In this document: positions 10,792 to 22,753 of the stretch, one piece after another
Layout: every line of letters starts with the position of its first letter
How positions within the stretch are numbered: the first letter of the stretch is position 1
Source of the DNA: Powellomyces hirtus
Taxonomy: Eukaryota > Chytridiomycota > Chytridiomycetes > Spizellomycetales > Powellomycetaceae
DNA length: 64,000 nucleotides
NCBI GenBank assembly: GCA_025526995.1
Contig: JAHLKG010000032.1
Location: 124,001-188,000, forward strand
Reading direction: 5' to 3'
Made by a program: the position numbers and the translations under genes
Notes under the pieces: model-generated
Told to the model about the DNA's origin: nothing
The model's input: the letters and a program-made list of their open reading frames with translations, nothing else
Database searches by the model: none

Positions 10792-11531
10792 ATGGCCAAC
10801 GTCGCCAACAACTCTCCTCTCCCCTCCGACACCACCACCGCAGGCAAGCACCATCCCGCCCAGCAACTTGCAAAAGGCACAACCAAGCGGGCCCAGCCCG
10901 CCCGGGTAAGTAGGGGTCGGTGCTCATCCTCGGTTGTGGCAACTTGTCCCATGTTCCCCGTCTTCCCTTGTTATCTACAGGACCCCTCGGTCCTTGAAAA
11001 GTCCTCCCCTGAGGGGTTGGCCGACTTGCCTTCTTGCTGGAAATGCCGCCTTTTCCGCAAGAGCAAGATGTTCATGTCAGAATGCCACCATCTGGTGTGC
11101 CTGCCCTGCATTGTGGCGGCAGCCAACAACACGGTATGTTCCCCCTTCGCTGAGAGGCGGTTGGATGTCTTCCTAACGGAGTGGTTCCTTTGTTCCTTTG
11201 CTTTCCAAAACGATGGCCCTCAGGGCCAGTTGACGTGCAGCGCCCCCCACTGCGACCGGGTCCTCTTCTTTGCGGCCATCCCTGCCGGGTGCCAGTTTGC
11301 TGGCTGCAACCATGTTGGAGCGGACCTCTGCATGTTCCCATGCAACCATCTCCACTGCATGGGCCACGTCCGTGCGTAAGTAGTACTCTTTGGCCTGCTG
11401 CTGTCTTACCTGACTAACTCAGCTCTCTTTGCAGCAAGATGAAGGTGGCAAATTACACCCCCCTCTGGTGCGGGTTGGGCGACCAGTGCCACAGCAATCG
11501 GTGCCAATTCTCCTTCACCAAGATTGGTTGA
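10792..11531 (+). CDS. RING-like zinc-binding protein, antisense passenger gene of copy B
   Basis: Exons are 10792-10905, 10981-11133, 11224-11375 and 11435-11531, giving 171 residues and stop TGA. The first two introns are multiples of three without stops (75 and 90 nt); the third (59 nt) is not. All have GT-AG ends (GTAAGT, GTATGT, GTAAGT), and the third has a CTGACTAAC branch-like word. Zinc ligands C57, C60, C73, H75, C78, C81, C94 and C99 form a RING-like pattern; further Cys lie at 112, 117, 125, 129, 134, 152, 158 and 163. Start context is ACAACATGGCC after a leader of CA and CATA repeats. About a dozen residues differ from copy A, mostly in the N-terminal tail, and no ligand changes. 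Because it is antisense, its introns would not be removed from the genomic RNA of the retrotransposon, so it can be copied intact. Biochemical role unknown. Confidence 0.8.
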
Positions 11532-11814
11532 TTAGTTCTCACCCCCCCCCCCCCCCTTCTTGTACATACTTTCACTTGTTGTCTGTTGCTCCCTTGGAGC
11601 CTGGCCTTCGGCCCGTATAATCAAATTCAGTACCACAATCTCATTGCTGTAGTTGCCTTCTCATTGCTGTGCTCCTTTGAGCCTTGTAGCATTTTGTATG
11701 CGTCTGCTGTGTCCAATGTCACTCGGCTTCCTCCCGGCTATGGTGCTCATGGTAGATGCCCTGCATCACACATCCCCGTTGGGAAGACCGCCCAGCGGTT
11801 TCCTGGCCATCGTC

Positions 11815-12335
11815 CAATGATGCCGGAATCTCACCTAGTGAGGTCTACTGCCTTGCAGTCTTTGGCTCATTGCCCAGCAATCCCGGCATCAAGATATGCT
11901 GCCCAGCGACCTTTGGCCATTGTCCAACAATGCCGGCATTTCACCTTGTGAGGTCTACTGCCTTGCAGTCTTTGGCTCATTGCCCAGCGATCCCGGCATC
12001 TTGCCCAGCAAGGTATGTTGCCCAGCGACCTTTGGCCCATTGTCAAACAATGCATGTATCTTGGCCGAAGCCCCTCTCTTCCCCTTCACGTGGGTATGTA
12101 CTATGGCCACGGTCCCCGTGGGTCTCAAGGTACGCTGCCATGCAAATCTGGTGCCAACCACCTTGCATTGGCAGCCGGTCAATGCCCAGCATCATCCATC
12201 TCACAGTGAGGTATGCTGCCCAGCAGCCTTGGGCCATTGTCCAACGATGCCGGCAACTCGCCCAGCGAGATATGCTGCCCAGCAGCATTTGGCCATCAAC
12301 CAACGATGCCAAGATCTTGCGCTATAATGTCCTCC
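11815..12335 (-). repeat. Array of small TGG-loop hairpins (copy B)
   Basis: Reverse-complement counterpart of 5425-5945, with the same stem-TGG-stem units. Conserved in position between the pol stop and the antisense gene. Confidence 0.72.
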
Positions 12336-12381
12336 AACTCAAGTAGCATATCTCTTGTTAATTTACTGTACAGCTCGCTAT

Positions 12382-15300
12382 CTAGGTTCTCCTACAGCTC
12401 CTGGCTGCTAACCTTTGGCTGCAGTCCTGTCCAGGGTGCTTCCAGAGCCATTCTTCCAGTGCGGTTGTCCCCTTCACATGTGCATACGGCTCCCACGTGT
12501 TCTGGGTGCTGTTGTAACCTGTCCACTTGACTAAGAACTGCTCAGTGTTCCTGTGCCATCTGGCATTTAAAATCTTGTCCACTTGGTAGGTCTCCTGACC
12601 GTCTTCGTCCTTCTTGGGCTCAGGCGGCGTGGTGACCTGTCTGTACGGGGTACCACCTGGGTCATGGTACCGTCTCAGAATGCTGACATGAAAGACTGGG
12701 TGCAACCCGGTGAACTCCTTGGGTAGTTTGATCTTGTAGGTGTCAGGATGCGCGCCCTTGCTGCGTACTGTGAATGGCCCAATCCATTGTTCAGCCAGCT
12801 TTTTGTTCCTTGTGGTGACACTGGTAATTGCAATACCCTCACAGTGGAGTAAGACCTTGTCACTCTCTTGGTATGCTTCCGGGGGCTTCTTGCAGTCATA
12901 GTACTTTGCCTGCTGGTCCTGTGCATCTCGGAGCCGTTGCTGCACAATGCGACTTACGTCAGCAAATTCCTTAATCCGTCTCTCCACAGCGGCTCGTGCC
13001 GATTGCCTTATCATCTCTCTAGGGTTGGGTGCTACCCATTGGTTTGGTACCCGGGGAACGCGGCCTAGGTCAATCTTGAAAGGGGATAGTCCCATCGACA
13101 TCTGCGGCATTCGGTTGTAGTTGTACTCGAGTGTGGGGAGTAAACTCTTCCAGTTGGAGCCGGCATAGTCAAGAAAGGGGCCCATGATTCTCTTGATTGT
13201 CTTGATGGTGTTCTCCGCGTTGCCGTCGGTCTGTTGGTGTCGTGCCGACAAGAGTTCTTGCTTGATGTCAAGTGCCCGCATGAGGTACCGCCAGAATTCT
13301 GATAGCCACTTGGGGTCCCAATCGCTCACGATGGTGTGGGGTAACCCCATGTGGCGAAATGCCTGTTCCAGAAAGAGTTGAGCCGTCTCCTGAGCTGTAG
13401 CGCATGTGTTAGTAGGTAGGAGTATCACGCGGCTTGAAAGGTAGTCAACGATGAGGAGTACGGCGTCTGCCGTCTTGGTCAGTCTCTTGCCGGTGTGGTG
13501 CGGAGGGTTTTTCGTCACGTCGGGTTCTACCCAAGGTTCCCCCCCCCTTAGGGCCTGACGTGGGGAAGAATATTTCAATGCCAATTTGTTGCCAACAAGC
13601 GTAAGGGATTGGTAAGATGCAGAGGAAACCAAGCGGCGCGGTTTGCTTGTGACGTTGGCAGGTAGGGCAGGTGCAGACATACTGGTACACACCACGTTCC
13701 ACATGGGGCCAGTAGTACGACTCCAGAAGTTTGGCGAGCATCCGTTGGACACCAGAGTGACCACCGTTCGCGAGAGAGTTGTGATGAATTTGAAGGAGTG
13801 GCCCCCGTAAACTATCGGGGACATACCGACGGTCATGATACATCAAGAATCGGTGCGGAGGAGAGTCCACTGTCCGGAATCGCTGTGCATGGCCGGATCG
13901 GTTCTCCGGGGGACTGTTGATGGTTAGTAAGATGTTTTGGCCAAAATCATCTGATGCAAGCGCTTGGGTCCAGTCCGCATCGGTCGGCATATGCGTCGTG
14001 ATGGGCTTCTCCGTCGGCACAATGGCGTTGACCATGTTGATCTTGGCCTGGCAGATTGCACACTTGGGGGCATAAGTCGGGTCGCGACTGAGGAAGTCGG
14101 CGATTGAATTCCATGTGCCAGGGAGGTATTCCACTGGGAAACCGAACTGTTGGAGGAACTCGACCCAGCCTGCTTGGCAACGTGACAGGTGAGGTTGTTC
14201 CTGGAGGTAGATCAGGGATTTGTGGTCAACAAACGTGCAGAAAGGGCGGCCGATGAGGTAATGGCAGTTGGCGCATAGGGATTTGACTAGTCCCAGCAGT
14301 TCTTGTTCATGCACGGGGTATTGGGTCTCAGCGGGTTGCATCTTGCAGGAGTAATATGTCACCGGACAAAGTTGGGGATGGTTGGCTAAGCCCGATTTGG
14401 TGGTTGGTAGTGGGTGAGGGTAAGGGAAATCCCCTTTGGCCGGCTGTGCCAGCCGTCCGCCGTAAGCGTAGCCCAATGCGTCCGTGAACAAGTAGGTGTC
14501 AAGCGCCGGGTCGAAGTACGCTAGGGTGGGTGCCAAGGAGCATAATTCCTTTAAGCAATTGAATGCTCAATCTTCCTCATCACCCCACTGCCATGGGCGG
14601 TTGCCCAATTGCAAGTTCGTTAGTGGCAGGGCAATCTGTGCATACTTGGGAATGTATTCCTTGATGTAGTTGATGAGGCCCATGAAGCTAAGGGGCTCCA
14701 GATAGTTGGTTGGGCAAGGTCGTTCCCGGACCGTCGTCACCTTGGAGGGGGCAATACTCAGGCCATCCTTGCCAACTCAGTGGCCGCAGAACTCGACTTT
14801 GTCAACAGCCCATTGACATTTACTGGGTGTGATGTGAAGGCAATGTTCCGTCAAGGTCTTGAGGATCTTGTCAATGTGCTGAATGTGCGAATTCATGTTG
14901 GTGCTGAATATGAGAATATCGTCAAGGTATGAGATCACGTAGGTGTCGTACTTGTCGCCCAAGAGTTTGTTGGTGAGTTGCTGGAATGTAGCAGGTGCAT
15001 TAGTTAAGCCGAAAGGTAGAACATTGTATTCAATGTGTCCAAAACGTGTTCGGAACGCTGTTTTCTCCCTATCTTCCGGTTGAATCATGATGCAGTGATA
15101 CGCGTTGCGGATCTCAATCGCGGTAAATACCCGCATGTTGACAAGCCTGTCACGCAGTTCCAAGAGGTTCGGAAGTGGCGTGGCATCCTTGTGGGTCATT
15201 TTGTTCAGTGCCTGGTAGTCAATGCAGCACCGTAAGCTGCCGTCCTTCTTTGGGGCAAATAGGACGGGTGTGCCCCACGGGCTGCAAGAGTGTGAGTTCC

Positions 15301-16405
15301 AACCCTTGTCCATTAAGCGCTGCATCTGCTGGCCAAGCTCATCCAATTTGTCCGGGCTGAAATGTCGGAGTGGCTGCATCACGGCCTTCAAGCCGGGTTT
15401 GAGCCGAATGGTGAAATTGTCCTCGCCTCGATCCAGAGGCATGCCTGACTGCTTGGTGAATAACGTTGTGATGTATTTCTCTAGGGTTGGTCGGAGTGGA
15501 TGGTCAGCCGCCAGCACCTCTAGCAGGCCCTCTAGATCTGCCGTCTTGGCTTCGGCGTTGGTGTGGCATCGCTCCTCCAAGATCGCCCTCTTCTTGGTGT
15601 CGACCGTCCGTACGAATTGAGCCTCTAAGACTGGAATTGCATCTACAATGTGTACCTCGAAGACTCCAGTGATCTCGCCCTTCTTCATCAAGCGTTTCCA
15701 TTGCCTGGCCGTGTTGATTCCCTCTGCATTGAGTGCTGGCTTTGCCGGCTGGAATCTGCGGGGCTGTATCTCTCACGGGGAGAGCAAGCGGGCGGTGCAC
15801 GCGGACGGTGCTTCCCAATGGCGATTAGTCGGTTTGGGTAGAAGGCTGAGGGTCTGGCCGTTGTGGTAAAACGTCATTGTTGGGAAGCCTTCTTGTTCAA
15901 AAAGCCCTCGGACGTCCCATCCCAATATGAACGGCAAGCTGAGTATGACATTGACCCTGATTGGTGAGACCACAAATGGTATGGTGTCTTCCCGGTAGGT
16001 AATCTTCTCCTCAGTGAACACCGAGAGGTCCCCACAGGTCATCTTCGTTGCACCATAGTTTCCCACTCTATCGCCCCATGGGACCTCCAGCGGAGTTGGA
16101 GAGGTGTAGGTCCGGAGGCCGTGCTTGGCTGCCCAAGTGTTGCTGATGATCAGAGTGTTACACCTGGTATTGATTAGAATGCGGGCGAAGTGCCCTTGTA
16201 TCTTCCCATGAACCACAAATGTCTCCCTGTGGATGCGGGGTCCCGGCCTGTCCGTGGTGATCTTGCCTTGCATCCAGGGTTGGGGTACTGAGACGGTGCA
16301 AACGTTCAGCACCCGGGGCGAAAATCCGAGCTGTTGACTGAGCCCCCGTCGCTGACCGTGTCGTTCCCAGGCTCTTTGGTGATCTCTACAGGGGCGGCAA
16401 ATGTT
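12382..16405 (-). pseudogene. pol of copy B
   Basis: Protease lies at 15773-16312, RT at 14777-15691 in one open stretch (ISYLDDILIFS present), RNase H plus the integrase zinc region at 13445-14536, and integrase core plus chromodomain at 12382-13836. The reading frame is broken by shared TGAs between protease and RT, after RT and before RNase H, and by G9 (C9 at 13539-13547 on +). Where copy A has TGA at 1824 and 2375, copy B has TGG and CGA. Confidence 0.93.
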
Positions 16406-17516
16406 CTACGCTCACCGGTCATACCTTTACCTGCTGAGCACCCACGGGCATAGTGCCCCTTGCCTCCGCAGTTGAAACATTTGTTGCGTTCACGATGTTT
16501 GTTATAGGTGATGCACTCACGGTGTGAGATCCCTTGGTGGTTGTCCGTACTGCGTGTGGAACGACCTGAGCCATAGGGGCTGTGGCGTCCCCTTTCTTGT
16601 GCTTGATAGTTCCCTTGATGTACCTGAGCCGGCTGGACTGCAGCATACTGACGTCTCCTTCCGTTGGGGGTTACCCGCGCAACATTGTCCGCATAGCCTC
16701 AAATCCTGTAGCATAGTAGAGCTTTGTTCTGTAGCTCGGTGATCGGAATCTCTGTGCCATTATTCCTCATGATTGCAGCATAGCAGTGGTCCCGAATGCG
16801 CTGGCCGACATGGTTGGTCAAGAATCCCGTCAAGAAATAGTCACGCTCTTGCCTTGAGGTAAGCCGCTCCTTGTTGGCGAGCGTCGCAATCCGGGCCCGA
16901 AAGGTATTGAACTTGGGGATATACTCCAATATGCTATTAGTGAAACCCAGCCGCTTCATCTTTGCTTCTGCGGTGTTTCGTAAGTTGGCGGGGTAGAAGC
17001 GGATGCAGAGGATCCTCATGAATTCTTCCAATGTTGTGGGCTGGTCGCCAGCATCTCTGAGCATTTGCCACCATTCGTCGGCAGTTTTTTTGAGGTACAC
17101 CGAGGTGTGGTCAACGTCCTGGTGATCCGTCCTGAAGTCGGTTGCCTCAAGGTAGCGTGTGTGGACCTTCAAGAACTCATCGACCTTCAACACCATTTTG
17201 TGACTGTTCCCTTTTCCGTCACAGTGTGTCAGCTGCTTGCAAACGTTCTCACGGCGTTCCTTCTCGGCTTGCATTTGTGCACGGTTTTTTTCCGCCAGGA
17301 GGATGTTGACATGCAGTGTTGCAACCGCTGGTGGCCTGGAGTCGGAATCCTTGAGAGAAGGGCTTCAAAGCGGGCCTCTCCCATTGCGATCTGTTCCTGC
17401 AGTAGGCATTTGGTCTCCACCAATTGTGCAGCCAACATTGCGATGGGGTTGTCGGTTGGTGTGTTGACTTCGGGTTCTCCTACTGCCATTGGGCTGTTCC
17501 TGATGCTACGTGCCAT
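16308..17516 (-). pseudogene. gag of copy B
   Basis: Starts at ATG 17516. A small deletion near 17335 shifts the frame in the N-terminal third; the capsid region 16699-17274 continues in the other frame. It has the same TGA as copy A before the CCHC knuckle, which lies at about 16436-16480. Confidence 0.85.
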
Positions 17517-17544
17517 TGTTGTCGTCTACAGGGTGGTGCTACCA

Positions 17545-17819
17545 AGTAATAATTCTAGATCCATTGCCAGAGTCTAGTCTTATATTCAGGAATTGCCTCT
17601 CTCTAATTCTACTGTAAGATCTTTAAGTCTTGAATACGCCCTCGTTGGAGTATTCCTATGCTTTTTCTGGACCGCAAGGCAGTCCTGGTCACATGATGGC
17701 CATCCGTGGCCATCCCTGAGGTGTAGTACCCTTTGGAATGCTGATGCTAGCATCCATCTTGCGCGGGGCCCTTCCTAACACGTATCTAGGCTTAGGCTGG
17801 CAAGCCACGCCTCATTACA
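17545..17819 (-). repeat. 5' LTR of copy B
   Basis: 275 bp, with outer end ATTACA on + and inner end mutated to AGTAAT instead of TGTAAT. The primer-binding word GGTGCTACCA (reverse strand TGGTAGCACC) adjoins at 17535-17544. Confidence 0.94.
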
Positions 17820-18110
17820 ATAGAGCTAACAGGGCTCATAACCTGTTGAGCGTTGGTCCAATCAAAGTATAGCACCATAGAAAGGAAGCTTGCTTGACGC
17901 TTTACATGAACAAAGGTACAATGTAATGTGTGTTATTGGTAAGTGTAAATGATGGGTGGAAATAGATTTATGCTAAGAAGAAGAAAAGATGGCTGTGCAT
18001 GCTATCTGAGCATACACAGTTAAATAAAGCACCATTGTGCAGCGAAAGTGGTGTGGAGTCTTGAATCGCTGTCAATTTGCCAGGTTTATCTTAGAAGTCC
18101 AATCTTAACA
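17820..18110 (-). repeat. Orphan copia 5' LTR with half-tRNA(iMet) primer site
   Basis: On the - strand, a ~267-bp LTR-like unit runs from TGTTAAGATTGG at 18110 to CTCAACA at 17844. It is followed without a gap by GGTTATGAGCCCTG (17843-17830), the complement of the initiator tRNA-Met anticodon arm. Copia-type elements are known to prime from this internal region of tRNA(iMet). The leader then stops at copy B after ten bases. No copia coding sequence is attached here. The element body is at 7688-9956. Confidence 0.8.
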
Positions 18111-21100
18111 GAGATCTCTTGACAATCCATACAACATTGATACCGTCAGTGCTGGCCAAACAATTTGAATTTCTTCCTTCAGAATCCAATCCATTCAAAT
18201 CGTCAACAACTTTTTAAAAAACTACAATTGCATCGCCTCCTTTCATTTTGAGATCACACCTATTGAAATTCCGCTCATCTTGAGACTCCCATTCTTCAAA
18301 GCAATTGGTATCTTAACCTGTATCACTGTCAAGCAACCACACTGCATTGTGTTAACCCTGGATGTGAAACTCTTCAACTGTTAATCTCTCCCATCTAAGC
18401 AGCATGTTGAGACTCCTGACTCATTCATTAAGAAGGCTCAAACATTCACCATTAATGAAGCAGCTAAAGGCGTTGAGCATGAGCAACAGAACCCCTTCCA
18501 GAGTATTGTTGATGTCTTGTCAAAGCCATTCAACAAACAACTTTGATATAAGCAATGTCATGAAACGTTTGCAATTCATTTATGCTTTGCTACAAAGGAA
18601 AACAAAGCTGAGACTGATCCCTCTTAGCCTAAATTCCTCGATTCCCTCCTTTGGCAATTTGAGAATACACTCTTCAAAGAAACTGATGATTTTCCACCCG
18701 GTCACAGCAAAAATAACTTCCACATCAATATTGTTTCTGGATCAAAACTGGTCTTCCAAGCCATACGCCCTATATCACAAGATCAATTGGGCAAGCTTCA
18801 AAAACAGCTTTATCATCTATTTTTGAAAGGATGGATACAACATTCTAAGTCCGTTGACGCTTTTGTAGATTTTGTTGTCAAAAAGACTGGTGGAATCTGT
18901 GTCTGCTGGGGCTATTGCACATTGAATGCCGTTATAATCAGAGACCTTACTCCACTTTCCAGCCTTTGGGAATTGCGCAACCAGCTTACAAATACCCATT
19001 TCTATACACTTATTGAACTTATAGATGCTTACCACCAGTTATTTATCACTTTTGAAGACTGCAAGAAGACTGCTATCTGTACTAGATTCAGACTTTTTGA
19101 ATACGTTGTCATGCCCTTTGGGCTTTGCAATGCACCTGGCGCCTTTCAGCAACTGATGTATCAAATCTAAACAATCTTTACAGTATTTGCGTTATTTGTT
19201 AGCTCAACAACATCCACATGTTTTTGCCTAACCTCAATAAACATTGCCAAGATGTTGCAGAAGTCCTCCAGCAATTACAAAACCATTCTCTTCATGTCAA
19301 CACTGCCAAATGTCATAGAGGCCAACACAAAATCGAGTTTTGTGAACATTTTTTCAACGCCAACAGCCTGTATATTGCAGATAGCAAATTTGCAGCCGTT
19401 TGTGCTTGACCGATCCCTCGGACCACGCAACAAATCCGGCAATATTTTGGATTAACAAACTACTTCTTTAATCACATGAAGCAATATGCTGCAATTGTTG
19501 CGCGATTATCAGCCTTACAAGGTATCGAAAGCCCATTTGAATGGACAGACAAGGAACAAAAAGCTTTTCACTCTCTCAAGGTCGCCGTCATCATTGCTCT
19601 GGTCCTTGCCACATTCAACCCCAATCATTCCATCTATGTTTGCACTGATTCATTTGGCTATGCCATTTTGGAATTGTTAGGGCAAACCATCAATGAAGAA
19701 CCTCTCTTTATGTTATTACTGACTCATCAAGTACGAGCTATAGCGCAATTTTCCAAGCTTTGTTTGGTACTTTTCTTTTTGCGCAAGATCAATGGAGCTG
19801 AAACCCAATATCTGCTACACAAGCAAGAGCTATGTGAGGTTTCTGAAGACAAACTGGTTTTACCTTATCAATCGGCCCTTTATCACCCATGTTGATCTTT
19901 AATCACTTATGCACCTGCAAACACAACCACATTTGAATAGATCCCAAGCAGGATAGATCAAAGCACTACAAAAATTCAACCTTTCAATTCAATATCTTCT
20001 CGGCCAATTGAATATGATTGCTGACCTGCTCTTACGAAACCCTACATATGCACCGAAATGCATTGAATGTCAGAAACAACTGATGGTTACAGCGGACATG
20101 ATTATCAACAAGCACCCATTCACAACTACATTCAGATTTGAACAATGGCAATTTGAATTGATCCAAAATACCTATGTGCGCCACATTACCAAAATGCTCA
20201 AAAAACAAAAACCTGAGCACCTCAATTGTTATTACAGATTTGCTGTACAACCCAATGGAATCATTACATACAAAGGCAAACAACTTTCTGTCCCCTATAC
20301 CCTCCAACCAAACGTCTTCTGAGAGTTCCACAATGAATTTCTTAACGGCAAACATCAAAAACTGTTGGTTGCTTATGTCAAAATGCTGCAATGATACTTT
20401 TGGCCCAAGATGCAGCAGAACATTTGTTTTTTTGTCTGTACTTGCGCAAAATGCTGCTCTTTTTCACAACTACTATGTAATGACCTCCTAAGACCACTCC
20501 CAATACCATCCACAGTTAATCATACCCATACATCTGATCTATTCTAGCTACCACGCCCTCGAGAAAGTTCCAAATGTCCGTTCATCATTTGCATCGTTGA
20601 CTATTAATCCAGCTGCGTATATCTCGTCCCTGCAGAAAGTACCCTATCCACAAATAAGTTAATGAGCCTCATCTCAAGTCAAGTGTGGAAACCTACCGGC
20701 ATACCTCTCCTCATTATATCAAACCAAAAAGCCAGATTATTGGCAGATCTTTTTTCTGCCTTTGCCAAGTTAACCGGCGTCAAATACGAATTTGCTATGG
20801 CACAACATCAACAAACTGATGGCCAAGTAAAAAGAATGATCCAAGTTGCCAAATTCATTATCAGCAAATACCTTGACAATAGCAGATCCAACTGGCATGA
20901 ATTCCTACCATTGGTCGAGTTTCTGTCTCAATTCTATGCCTTAACGCCATCTCAACGGCTTTGTTCCATTTCAAATTAAGCTCAATCAAATACCACTTCC
21001 TCCAGGCTGAAATATCAACCCAGGACAATCCATTCAGATGACACCACCCAACTGAGTTCTTGTTTGCCTGTACCAGGAACGTGCTGCAGAAATCAGCCTT

Positions 21101-21300
21101 ATGGTTCCATAGGCTCTCCATGATGAACAAAACCATTATGAACAATACTTCAATCAAGGACACACCCTTATTGCATTTGAAATAGATGATTTTGTTACCC
21201 TCAATTGCAAGCAACTGGCTATCAATTTTGATCAGGTTAAACCCGCCAATCTTACACCCAAATGGATTGGACTATTTACCACTCTAGTGAGAAGCCTATG
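18111..21300 (+). pseudogene. Degenerate third gypsy element: pol remnant
   Basis: AT-richer and much more decayed than copies A and B, with many stops and frameshifts. Recognisable pieces are a pre-RT segment at about 18680-18800, RT at 18787-19170 (VVMPFGLCNAPGAFQQL) and a further RT piece at 19218-19409. RNase H lies at 19476-19895 (SIYVCTDSFGYAI), an integrase zinc region at about 20040-20470, an integrase core at 20662-20979 (EFAMAQHQQTDGQV), and an integrase C-terminal KWIGLF-type block near 21260. The copia LTR at 17844-18110 sits at its protease end, so copia inserted into this older element. Confidence 0.85.
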
Positions 21301-21304
21301 TTCC

Positions 21305-21860
21305 AAGGCGGGAGTTATGATTTGAGTAAAGAAGGTGAGTGAGCAGGAAAAAAAAAAGAAAAGAAGGTAGTTGTTTTTGGACATAGATGGGTGTATTTCT
21401 ATGTTGATTGATATGTAAAAATTGGGAAGGTACTTTCCTTCCCTCTTTATATAACTTTCTTGGTCTAATAGCTTTTAACTTGTGGAGTAACAGAGAAATA
21501 ATCCAGAGATTCTATGGTGGTGTAGCAGGGGCAGCGCAGCTGCACCATACTGAGAGTGTGGGGTAAACTTGTGGGGAGTTCCGCTTATGAGAGATTTAAT
21601 AATTGCTTATGAGGCGTGTCTGCCTTAATTTGGGATATGGCTCTTTACTAGCTGAAAAGTAAGTAAGTATAAATATGCCGTGATGGCCATCTCACAATCT
21701 CAGCCAAAGGACTTCATCCAGACACATATTGCTAAACCTATCCCAAACAATCCTCAAAGCAATTTGACTCTACTGTCATATCAACATCTTGCAAGAGCAC
21801 ATACCATCCAGACATCTGCTTTGTGATCACATACCACTACTGCCAGAGCCGGCCCTCATT
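21305..21860 (+). repeat. 3' purine tract and LTR of the third gypsy element
   Basis: Purine tract AAGGCGGGAG at 21305-21314 is followed by an LTR beginning TTATGATTTGAG. It has a TATA-like TATAAATA at 21668-21675. It matches, in reverse, the segment 22340-22753 over about 400 bp (shared words CTAATAGCTTT, GATTCTATG, AATTGCTTATGA, ATGGCCATCTCACA). The 3' boundary is uncertain. Confidence 0.65.
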
Positions 21861-22339
21861 GAAAAAAACCTCAAATACCCAATCAATACAATTTTCAACA
21901 AAACAGTCACCAGCCAAGGCCAAACTCGCCAGTAAATGTTCTTGGCCAAATACATTAGCTGGCTTGAACCCTCATGACAACCAGAAGCCAACCTCAAAGA
22001 TACCAAACCATTCACAATATGGAAAGTGAACAATTCCTCTCTTTCCCCTGAATAGCAAATATAGCAAAAGCTTTCTGTTCAGTGGATAATGCCGCTTAGA
22101 AGCCGCTGTTTATCCAGGCTATAAGCTGAATTTCTCAAGCCTAATGGGGTTTTGACGTACCTGTCTACTCAACGGAGATATTGGAATCAATGTCAGGCTA
22201 AGCGCTGTACCAGAAGCTGACACCATATGAGAGCTTGTTCTATGACAAATCAGCAGCAGATGTGTCTATAGAAAAGCTCGTCCTATGGCCCAGCGACTGA
22301 CCCTGCATGGCAGTCCCATGGCTGTGGCTCAGAAACCTC

Positions 22340-22753
22340 ATTTCTCCTGTACTAAAAAGTCCAAGAGGCAAAGATGGATGTGAGATGGCCATCATGGCAT
22401 ATTCATACTTACTTCTTTTTGGCCAGTAAAAAGTCACATTCTAAGTTAAGACAGACTTGCTTCATAAGCAATTACCAAATTTCTCATAAGCAAAACTCTT
22501 GACAAGTTTACTCCGCGGTCTCAGTACTGCACCGCTGTACAGGTCTTTCCACATTGTCATAGAATCCCTAAATCATCTCCCCATTTTCCACAAGTTATCT
22601 AAAGCTATTAGGCCAGAGAATTTTTTCTAAAAAAGGGAAGGAAAAACATTCCGATTAAAGACATCATCAAGAAGACATCAACATTCACATTCAAAATAAC
22701 TGCTTCTCTTTTATCCTTCTTTTTCCTTTCACTTTTTTTGTTCAATCATGACA
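22340..22753 (-). repeat. Inverted LTR-like copy of the third family
   Basis: On - it starts TGTCATGATTG right after a purine tract AAGGCAGGAG (22754-22763) and follows the 21315 LTR collinearly with many substitutions and indels. It is a relic of another insertion in the opposite orientation. The 480 bp between the two LTRs shows no gene. Confidence 0.6.

Larger units (their letters stand above)
10059..17819 (-). mobile_element. Ty3/gypsy LTR retrotransposon, copy B (complete, reverse orientation)
   Basis: Full-length element with 275-bp LTRs at 17545-17819 (5') and 10059-10333 (3'), same gene order as copy A. It has four in-frame TGAs shared with copy A, the shared G9 frameshift, and a private frame break in gag near 17335. 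RT is otherwise open. Immediate flanks do not match: GATGT on the left, ATAGA on the right. They do match if the 7688-10058 segment was inverted after insertion (see findings). The antisense RING-like gene is intact. Confidence 0.96.

Noticed and set aside
1..17819. RIP-mutated repeats
   Set aside because: Classical RIP (CpA to TpA) should create many TAA and TAG codons. None was found in gag-pol, and the two copies remain close in sequence.
17820..17875. A tRNA-Met gene or pseudogene
   Set aside because: The anticodon-arm match (CAGGGCTCATAACC) lacks D-arm, T-arm and acceptor partners and sits exactly at the end of an LTR. It is better read as the copia primer site on the other strand.
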